From Euryarchaeota archaeon UBA126 (lineage in GTDB: Archaea > Thermoplasmatota > Poseidoniia > Poseidoniales > Thalassarchaeaceae), in contig DAMG01000004.1 in the NCBI GenBank assembly GCA_002497025.1, positions 4,105-13,985 on the forward strand: DNA of 9,881 nt, read 5' to 3'. Made by a program: the position numbers and the translations under genes. A model generated the notes under the pieces. That model ran no database searches and was not told the DNA's origin. It saw only the letters and a program-made list of their open reading frames with translations. This document shows positions 1-5,912 of this stretch, piece after piece (positions within the stretch are counted from its first letter, which is position 1; each line of letters opens with the position of its first letter).

Positions 1-966
1 CCAAAAATAGGATTTGAAATTGGAACTAAATGGACATTTAGCTCAACTGAAGATAATCCTTTGCTAACCTCAGATGAAACAAAACCACCAAGAAGGTTCA
101 CTGAGAGTTCGATAATTCAAGAAATGAAGAAAGCCGATATTGGAAGACCCTCCACCTACCTTACAACTGTTGGTAAATTAGTCGACAGAGGATACGTTAA
201 CAAGGATGGTTCATCGCTTATACCTACAGAACATGGCAGATTGTTATGGATAGAAGTTGTACCGTTTTATGGAATTGATCAAAACTCATCTGGTACAGTT
301 TCTGAGGGTTTGTTCACCCCGCGATTCACATCATTAATGGAATCAAGTTTAGATGAAGTCGAAGATGGAGACACTAGTGGTTCGACAGTTTGGCATAAAT
401 TCGTTACAGACTTTAGAAACATGCACAATAATGCCTTAGAATTAAGAAAACAAAAGCCGACAGTGAAGCAATATAATTTAATCACAAATAGAACTTCACG
501 CATGTCTGAAGATGCAAAATCCAAGTTATTCCAAGGTAAAAAAATCGAAGAATTTACGGGAGAAGATGCAAGAAGGATAATTGAGGAACTCAATAACTCC
601 AATGATGGAGACATACCCCCAAGTGAAAAACAGATGAAATACATGTTGAGTCTATTTGAGGATTTGAATCTCAATATTGATGAATACCTTCAAGCGAAAG
701 GAATTGACGATATTGACTCACTTACTGGGGGAATGGACGGCACGGCTAGTGAAATTATTGGAGAACTAGTGAATAAGGTGCCGCGAACCGATAAACAAGC
801 AGAGGCTATTCAGTCAATGGGTGAAACCTTAGAGCTTAGCATGGAAGATGCTATGGCTATGGTTGGTACAGAATCGTTGGATACGATTACGAAGAAAGAA
901 GCCAGTGAACTAATTGGTAAATTGAAGAAAACGATTCAAAAAAATAGAAAAGGACGAAAGAAATGA
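1..966 (+). CDS. topA: DNA topoisomerase I (type IA, bacterial-type), C-terminal part, 5' end outside window
   Basis: Type IA topoisomerases relax negatively supercoiled DNA by nicking and passing single strands. The frame is open from the first base, so the N-terminal Toprim and catalytic-tyrosine regions lie upstream of the window. The visible 321 residues begin near the end of the catalytic core. The diagnostic stretch TKPPRRFTESSIIQEM followed by IGRPSTY and VDRGYV (bases about 79-207) matches the bacterial TopA core motif. The core ends with FTSLMESSLDEVEDGD. The rest is not the usual set of Cys4 zinc ribbons: there is no cysteine in the whole visible part. Instead there are three related ~50-residue modules with a leading KQ and a closing A..LI..L pattern (bases 457-600, 616-777, 781-933), followed by a basic tail (KKTIQKNRKGRKK). 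The family call is firm; the role of the tail is unknown. The gene ends 58 nt before the reductase on the same strand. Confidence 0.93.
   Translation, partial: PKIGFEIGTKWTFSSTEDNPLLTSDETKPPRRFTESSIIQEMKKADIGRPSTYLTTVGKLVDRGYVNKDGSSLIPTEHGRLLWIEVVPFYGIDQNSSGTVSEGLFTPRFTSLMESSLDEVEDGDTSGSTVWHKFVTDFRNMHNNALELRKQKPTVKQYNLITNRTSRMSEDAKSKLFQGKKIEEFTGEDARRIIEELNNSNDGDIPPSEKQMKYMLSLFEDLNLNIDEYLQAKGIDDIDSLTGGMDGTASEIIGELVNKVPRTDKQAEAIQSMGETLELSMEDAMAMVGTESLDTITKKEASELIGKLKKTIQKNRKGRKK
457..933 (+). repeat. Three degenerate ~50-aa repeats in the TopA tail
   Basis: Copy 1 (457-600) begins PTVKQYNLI and ends FTGEDARRIIEELN. Copy 2 (616-777) begins PSEKQMKYM and ends GTASEIIGELVN. Copy 3 (781-933) begins RTDKQAEAI and ends TKKEASELIGKLKK. 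The shared frame is a KQ pair, a hydrophobic helix, a variable middle (containing G[KI] or GT in all three), then a conserved A..(I/L)I..L helix. Similar 'KQ ... L(T)KKEAS.LI..L' segments are known as tail modules on various phage and bacterial recombination and DNA-binding proteins, so a DNA- or protein-binding role is plausible. The nucleotide sequences have diverged, so this is a protein-level repeat and was recognised by eye. Confidence 0.65.
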
Positions 967-1009
967 AATCTTATGTTCTAGTCGGCTAAACAACCTCGTA
1001 TACTAGACA

Positions 1010-1015
1010 AGGTGG
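1010..1015 (+). promoter_or_regulatory. Shine-Dalgarno-like site for the reductase
   Basis: AGGTGG lies 9 nt before TTG at 1025 and resembles the archaeal anti-SD complement GGAGGTGAT. It supports TTG at 1025 as the start. An in-frame TAG at 1004-1006 rules out any start further upstream, and no ATG lies between. Confidence 0.55.
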
Positions 1016-1024
1016 TGGCATTAC

Positions 1025-2233
1025 TTGCTTAGTGACAATTATGATGTGATTGTGATAGGTGCTGGGCCTGTAGGTGGATACCTAGCATGGAAGTTGACGC
1101 AAAATGGATTAACCGTCCTTTTAGTGGAAGAACATTCAGAGATTGGTAGGCCTTTCCAATGCGCTGGAATGGTCAATCCTTCGGCTATGGACAGGATTGG
1201 GGCCTTTGATACAGTTTTGACTAGAATATGGGGTGCTAGAATGTACAGCCCATCGGGGACAGAGATTCTCATTGGCAATCCAGATACAACAAGAACATGG
1301 TCGGTTTGTAGGAAATTATTCGATGAAAGAGTTGTTCAATTATCATTAGATTCTGGTGCAGACTTACTCCTCTCTTCTAAACCAATCAATGCTACAGTTT
1401 CGGATAATGGTGTCGAAATATCCATCGATGTTGCCGGTGAAGTCAAAGAATTCCAATGCCGATTACTATGCGGAGCGGATGGTGCACATTCTTGGGTTAG
1501 AAGGACTTTCAAAATGGGACGCCCAAAGGAATTGATGATTGGATTTCAGATTGAGGTAACAGGTTACCCAGGGGAAGAAGGTAGACTCGACCTATTCACT
1601 GGAGATGATATAGCACCAGGATTCTTTGCCTGGGCTATTCCATCCGGAAATACTACAAGGATAGGAAACTGGACTTTGCCACAAAAATTAGGAGAAAAAT
1701 CCTGTGAAGATTTGTTAGAGACGCTAATGAACTCTCCAAAATGGAATCAGCGATTTACCAATTGTAAAGAGGTAGGAAGGTATTGTGGACCGGTCCCCTC
1801 GGGCTTAATTCACAAGCCTGTCATTAACCGAGTTGCAGTATTTGGAGATGCAGCAGGACTTTGCAAGCCTACAACAGGCGGGGGAATTGGAAAGGGTTTT
1901 GACCAAGTCGATTTAATGCTCCCAAAATTGGTCGAAGTTGTTACAACAAATGATTTCAGCCCCGCTACCGTACATGATTTGAATGCGAAAATCTCTAGCA
2001 TGAGGAGAAGCCAAAATAAATCTAGAGCGTTAAGGAATGTATTTCTTAGTGAATCAACGGACCACGAACTGGATGAATTATTTGCTGTTTGGTCTCAACC
2101 GGAAGTCATTGATTTAATCAATCAGGTTGGAGATATAGATAATCCAATTCCACTTGGCATAAAGATGCTGAAAGAGGTTCCAGAATTTCGTCGGTTGGCC
2201 TCAAAGGCGGCTTCCGCATTGATATGGGGTTGA
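1025..2233 (+). CDS. Geranylgeranyl reductase family FAD-dependent oxidoreductase
   Basis: Members of this family (402 residues here, a normal length) use FAD to reduce double bonds of isoprenoid chains. Substrates include archaeal digeranylgeranyl glycerolipids, geranylgeranyl-PP and, in some organisms, menaquinone side chains. The dinucleotide-binding motif GAGPVGG is at residues 12-18. The family signature GRPFQCAGMV is at 41-50, with C46 in the position of the conserved cysteine of this family. The second FAD motif GADGAHSWVRR is at 150-160, the substrate-side motif APGFFAWAIP at 197-206, and the closing FAD motif GDAAG...TTGGGI at 274-288. No transmembrane helix is evident; the protein probably acts at the membrane surface. 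The start is TTG, supported by an SD site and an upstream in-frame stop. The next gene starts 4 nt after its stop. The exact substrate cannot be told from sequence: archaeal lipid saturation is the default, and menaquinone saturation is possible given the nearby MqnC gene. Confidence 0.9.
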   Translation: MLSDNYDVIVIGAGPVGGYLAWKLTQNGLTVLLVEEHSEIGRPFQCAGMVNPSAMDRIGAFDTVLTRIWGARMYSPSGTEILIGNPDTTRTWSVCRKLFDERVVQLSLDSGADLLLSSKPINATVSDNGVEISIDVAGEVKEFQCRLLCGADGAHSWVRRTFKMGRPKELMIGFQIEVTGYPGEEGRLDLFTGDDIAPGFFAWAIPSGNTTRIGNWTLPQKLGEKSCEDLLETLMNSPKWNQRFTNCKEVGRYCGPVPSGLIHKPVINRVAVFGDAAGLCKPTTGGGIGKGFDQVDLMLPKLVEVVTTNDFSPATVHDLNAKISSMRRSQNKSRALRNVFLSESTDHELDELFAVWSQPEVIDLINQVGDIDNPIPLGIKMLKEVPEFRRLASKAASALIWG

Positions 2234-2237
2234 GTAT

Positions 2238-3311
2238 TTGGAATCTGTTCAACGAATCAGATACCCTCCTTTTGATCATGCCAATATAGATCCGGATTCA
2301 TTACCAATTACGGAAGTCATTGTTGAGTCAAATTCCCCTCCTCCAACTCCTTTCAAAATCGGTTCAGAATCTGGTTGGTTGGTAGAGTGGAGGGGGCTTA
2401 CCGAAGATGATAATAATCTACCACGAATCCAATCTATTACCACAACCGCAACGCTTCCATTTCTGATGAGAACTAGAAATGGTTGGTACATCGAGCCTGA
2501 TCCATTACACGCAGTTGCTAGGAAATTAATTGCTCCAACAGTCCTGTTGTTGATTTTCTCACTTTTTCTTCACGCTATAGCACCGGCTTTGGAAGGAATT
2601 CCAATTCTATCTTGGCTCACCCAAGGAACATATCAAATCGGGCCTCTTGATTATCCCAAATTATTATTCATAACATTTCCAATTTTTGTATTACCTATTT
2701 TAATCAGAATTTACGCTAATTCTCGGGATATAAACAGACAAAATACCTACATTAATACGCCTCTTAAGGAACCTAATATTTCATTGAATATAGGCGATGG
2801 TTGGGTCGAAATTACAGACTTGAAATTACCAGATAATGTTCAGTACTTGGGTGCTAGAATTCAATCTGGAGTCGCAATACCCGAAAGAAAAACAATGCTT
2901 CAATCGGCCAATCGGACTGAAGGAAAACAACCTCCTCCGGGTATGTCTACCGCTTTACCGGAAAAGAGATTGACCGGAGGGGAAGAACATGGTACAGGAG
3001 TTGGAGAGTCTACACCATTAGCAGTTGATTATTCACGAATCCTACTTCTAGAACCCATGAGGGTTCGTGCAAGAGGCGACTTGGAAACAAGTAATATTTG
3101 GCCAATAAGACTGAACGGTCCAGAGGAAAGATGGCCAGGGACAATCTATTCCTCAGTAATCGCATTGCATTGGGAGATTCATCTACATGCAACCTGGCAG
3201 GGTATGAGATTAAGGTGGGTGAATCCTGTAATTATGCCACAAACAGAGACAGAAATTTGCATCAATAAACTTCCACTAAGGGCCGCAAGATCTGAAGAAA
3301 CTAAGGATTAA
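2238..3311 (+). CDS. Uncharacterised two-pass membrane protein coupled to the reductase gene
   Basis: I do not recognise a family for these 357 residues. The visible layout is a soluble N-terminal region (1-95) with a proline-rich patch near 34-39, a first hydrophobic helix at about 98-117, and a short loop. A second helix follows at about 140-159. A C-terminal region of about 200 residues comes last; it appears beta-rich and contains a Gly/Pro/Glu-rich linker at about 226-262, then a tryptophan-rich strand region (IWPIRL, RWPG, HWEIHLHATW, RLRWVNP). With no signal peptide, both soluble parts probably face the same side, most likely the cytoplasm. The TTG start lies 4 nt after the reductase TGA, and the overlapping GGGGTTGA just before it could act as a weak SD. 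This implies translational coupling and a possible link with lipid or quinone metabolism. The TAA stop touches the stop of the convergent MqnC gene with no spacer. Confidence 0.8.
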   Translation: MESVQRIRYPPFDHANIDPDSLPITEVIVESNSPPPTPFKIGSESGWLVEWRGLTEDDNNLPRIQSITTTATLPFLMRTRNGWYIEPDPLHAVARKLIAPTVLLLIFSLFLHAIAPALEGIPILSWLTQGTYQIGPLDYPKLLFITFPIFVLPILIRIYANSRDINRQNTYINTPLKEPNISLNIGDGWVEITDLKLPDNVQYLGARIQSGVAIPERKTMLQSANRTEGKQPPPGMSTALPEKRLTGGEEHGTGVGESTPLAVDYSRILLLEPMRVRARGDLETSNIWPIRLNGPEERWPGTIYSSVIALHWEIHLHATWQGMRLRWVNPVIMPQTETEICINKLPLRAARSEETKD

Positions 3312-4481
3312 TCAGACCGGTTGTATAGGTGGTGGGCAGGCTAACTTCCCTTCATCGAGGATTTCAGTTTCTAAGTGATTATAGTCGGAATTACGTTTTT
3401 GCGGTATGAAACCTGCTCGCAAGATTGTTCTTTGTAACTCATCTTCTCCTGCTAGTGTTTTGGTCGTACCAGATGCAGAAACCACGTTTTCTTCCATCAT
3501 TGTAGAACCTGCATCGTCGGCTCCAGCAAGTAGAGCTAGTTGCGCTATACCCATGCCCATTGTAGGCCAGGATGCTTGAATATGTAGAATGTTATCGAAA
3601 AATAATCTAGCGATAGCAACGTGACGCAGATATTCATGAGCCCCGGCCCCTAATTGAATCCTGTTCTGCCCCTTGTTCCTCTTTCCAAATGAATTATTTT
3701 CTAATTGAACTGGCCAAGCTATGAATGAGGTAAAACCTGTCAGTCCTTGCTTCAAGCTTCTATCCTGGAGGCTCCGTATTCTCTCCATATGTTCAACGCG
3801 ATGTAAATTATTCTCTCCAAAACCAATGACATTTGTTGCAGATGTCGTCATTCCAAGATGTTGTGCCTCTTCCATAACTCTTAGCCAGTTATCGGCACTG
3901 CCTTTCTTTGGGGATATATCTAGACGGACGTCATCAACGAGCATCTCTGCTCCACCGCCGGGCAAACCGTGCATTCCTGCTTCCTTCAATTGTTGTAACA
4001 CCTCTTTGGTAGATTTTTGACAAACTTCCGCGATTCCTTCAATCTCGATAGGAGAAAAACAATCTAAATCGATAGTTGGATGCCTTTCCCTTAATTGTGA
4101 TATAAGATTCGTATACCATTCTATAGGCAAATCAGGATTGACCCCCCCTTGCATTAACACTCGTGTGCCGCCGATATGTTCTAACTCGGTAAATCTAGCA
4201 CTAATTTGGTCTACGGATTGAGTGTAAGTCTCATCATGTCCGGGTGGCCGATAGAAAGAACAAAACTGGCAATTTATTGTACATACATTGGTGTAGTTGA
4301 CATTGCGATCTACAAGATAAGTCACTTTGTTTCCAGGGACTCTCTTTCTTCGCAGTAATAGTCCCGCATGCAATAATTCGTTTTGCTCCGCTTCATTGTA
4401 TAGAATTGCTGCTTCCTCAACGCTAAGTCGAGGGGGGTTTTCACTCAATTGTAATTGAAGAATATCTTGCCAATCGGCCAA
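3312..4481 (-). CDS. mqnC: Cyclic dehypoxanthine futalosine synthase (radical SAM, MqnC)
   Basis: MqnC is a radical SAM enzyme of the futalosine pathway of menaquinone synthesis. It cyclises dehypoxanthine futalosine to the spiro precursor of 1,4-dihydroxy-6-naphthoate. The [4Fe-4S] motif CTINCQFC is followed by SFYRPPG, typical of MqnC. Then come MQGGVNP, FSPIEIEG, LPGGGAEML and, near the C terminus, DAGSTMMEENVVSASG. The STMMEENVV form separates MqnC from its relatives CofH and MqnE. Two TTG starts are possible. One at 4514 would overlap the upstream peptidase gene by 29 nt and has no SD. I chose TTG at 4481 (389 residues), 4 nt after the peptidase TGA, because GGTTGTGAT just before it resembles an SD and the spacing copies the 2233/2238 junction. 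The N-terminal difference of 11 residues does not affect function. The other mqn genes are not in the window. Confidence 0.9.
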   Translation of the reverse strand: MADWQDILQLQLSENPPRLSVEEAAILYNEAEQNELLHAGLLLRRKRVPGNKVTYLVDRNVNYTNVCTINCQFCSFYRPPGHDETYTQSVDQISARFTELEHIGGTRVLMQGGVNPDLPIEWYTNLISQLRERHPTIDLDCFSPIEIEGIAEVCQKSTKEVLQQLKEAGMHGLPGGGAEMLVDDVRLDISPKKGSADNWLRVMEEAQHLGMTTSATNVIGFGENNLHRVEHMERIRSLQDRSLKQGLTGFTSFIAWPVQLENNSFGKRNKGQNRIQLGAGAHEYLRHVAIARLFFDNILHIQASWPTMGMGIAQLALLAGADDAGSTMMEENVVSASGTTKTLAGEDELQRTILRAGFIPQKRNSDYNHLETEILDEGKLACPPPIQPV

Positions 4482-4485
4482 TAAA

Positions 4486-5832
4486 TCACAACCCTGAGCC
4501 GACCAATTCTTCAATTTCTGAAATCTTTTTCGGGCAATTAGATGTTAATACAACAGGCCCATCTTTGGTAATTAAGACATCATCCTCAATTCGAACTCCG
4601 ATTCCTGAGTAGCGCTCTGGGACTTGGATATCCTCTCTCCAAGAGGCGAAATATAATCCTGGTTCGACTGTTAAAATCATGCCTTCTTGCAATAACCTTC
4701 CGTCGCCCTTACCACCTGGTCTAGTTACTCCGACATCATGGACATCGAGCCCTAGGGAATGACTTGTCCCGTGCATGAAGAATTGACGGGTTTTTCCATC
4801 TAGATCGTCACCCATCGCCTCATCAAAAGAACAATCAAGAATACCTAATTCAATCAAACCTTTGGAAATTACTTCCATTGTAGCTTTGTGAGAGGCATTC
4901 CATGGAACTCCTACTTTACATGCCGCGATTCCAGCAAGTTCAGCTTCTAATACTAGGTTGTAAATCTCTTTTTGGGAATCTGAAAATTTACCATTTACTG
5001 GCCAGGTTCGAGTAATGTCTGAAGCATATCCATCAACCTCACAACCCGCGTCTACAAGGACCAATTCTCCATCATCAACGGTTTTGCTGTTAGAGTGATA
5101 ATGGAGAATTGTCGCGTTATCTCCGCCACCAACAATAGAAGGATAACTCCATTGAGAGCCATGAGATTGAAAGCACCCTTCTATCATTGCTTGGATTTGC
5201 CATTCACCAATACCAACTTGAGTATTTTTCATAGCTAGCGAGTGTGCCATTGAGGCTATATTTGCTGACTTTTGCATTATTTCAATCTCTGCTTGGGATT
5301 TACACATTCGCATCTCATCTAAGATTGAAGATGGATCTGCTAGGCTAATTGGACCCATGCCGTAGGTATTTCTTTGTCTACTCTTTGAAGTCAAAGCCTC
5401 GTGGACAATTTGGTCAATATCTTCATTCAATTTTTGTATTAGATATACTCCTTTTGACTCAGTCAAGGCTTCCCTTACAATTTCATTCATTTGTAGTAGT
5501 GAATGAGCTTCGTCGATAGGCCATTTATCTGAGGCACCTTCAATTCCTATTCTTCGCCCTTCCCAAATTTCCGCGGTTGTATCGTTAGGTTGAACGAAAA
5601 GTGATACAATCCAATCATTTCCGTTGTGTTTTGCCATCAATACTGATTCGGGATCTGTCCAACCACAAAGGTATAGCATGTAGGAACTGGCTCTGAAAGG
5701 GTAGTGAACGTCATTAGACCGAATAGAATTAGGGTTTGTTGGAATAAGTACTAGACTATCTTGTGGAATATTATCTAGGAAACGAGACTGTCGTCCCCTG
5801 TATTCATCCTCCGAGAATGGTAGGTTTGCCAT
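4486..5832 (-). CDS. pepP: Xaa-Pro aminopeptidase, M24B family (PepP-like)
   Basis: This dimetal peptidase removes N-terminal residues that precede proline and acts in the cytoplasm; no signal peptide is seen. The N-terminal 'creatinase' domain carries YPFRASSYMLYLCGW and TTAEIWEGRRIG, both close to bacterial PepP. The C-terminal pita-bread domain keeps all five metal ligands. In order they are Asp of LVDAG, Asp of ASDITRTW, the second His of HGTSHSLGLDVHD, Glu of TVEPGLY and Glu of VRIEDD. The accessory His residues (LHYHS and LDVHD) are also present, so the enzyme should be active. I prefer ATG at 5832 (448 residues), as AGCGTGA sits a few bases upstream; GTG at 5841 would add three residues. 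The gene is separated from the upstream surface-protein gene by about 76 nt and leads directly into mqnC, so the two are probably co-transcribed, although no functional link is known. Confidence 0.93.
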   Translation of the reverse strand: MANLPFSEDEYRGRQSRFLDNIPQDSLVLIPTNPNSIRSNDVHYPFRASSYMLYLCGWTDPESVLMAKHNGNDWIVSLFVQPNDTTAEIWEGRRIGIEGASDKWPIDEAHSLLQMNEIVREALTESKGVYLIQKLNEDIDQIVHEALTSKSRQRNTYGMGPISLADPSSILDEMRMCKSQAEIEIMQKSANIASMAHSLAMKNTQVGIGEWQIQAMIEGCFQSHGSQWSYPSIVGGGDNATILHYHSNSKTVDDGELVLVDAGCEVDGYASDITRTWPVNGKFSDSQKEIYNLVLEAELAGIAACKVGVPWNASHKATMEVISKGLIELGILDCSFDEAMGDDLDGKTRQFFMHGTSHSLGLDVHDVGVTRPGGKGDGRLLQEGMILTVEPGLYFASWREDIQVPERYSGIGVRIEDDVLITKDGPVVLTSNCPKKISEIEELVGSGL

Positions 5833-5888
5833 ACTATTCACGCTTTTGCGACAAGCAAGGCATTCTTAGGACTGTGGGATGAAAATTT

Positions 5889-5912
5889 CTAACAATAGAG
5901 GTTATTGTTTAG
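5889..5912 (-). terminator. Hairpin over the stop codon of the Ig-like gene, possible transcript 3' end
   Basis: AACAATA (5891-5897) and TATTGTT (5903-5909) form a perfect 7-bp inverted repeat with a GAGGT loop. With one bulged base, CTAA/TTAG extends the stem outward by two more pairs. Read on the minus strand, the stem begins in the last codons of the Ig-like gene, contains part of its TAA (5911-5909) and is followed by AAATTTTC. The stem is AT-rich and weak and the T-run has only four bases, so a terminator or processing site is only a possibility. Confidence 0.3.

Noticed and set aside
279..674. Long open frame antisense to topA
   Set aside because: It lies wholly inside a well-supported gene and shows no recognisable motifs; it is a shadow of that gene's codon use.
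998..1005. GTATACTA as a TATA box for the reductase
   Set aside because: It is a poor match to the archaeal TATA consensus, has no clear BRE, and would give a nearly leaderless transcript that conflicts with the SD at 1010.
977..1007. TCTAGT ... ACTAGA inverted repeat between topA and the reductase
   Set aside because: The stem is only 6 bp with a 19-nt loop and no T-run; this is within what chance gives in AT-rich DNA.
3312..4514. CofH (F420 synthesis) or MqnE as the identity of the radical SAM gene
   Set aside because: SFYRPPG after the cluster motif and STMMEENVV near the C terminus fit MqnC better than either relative.
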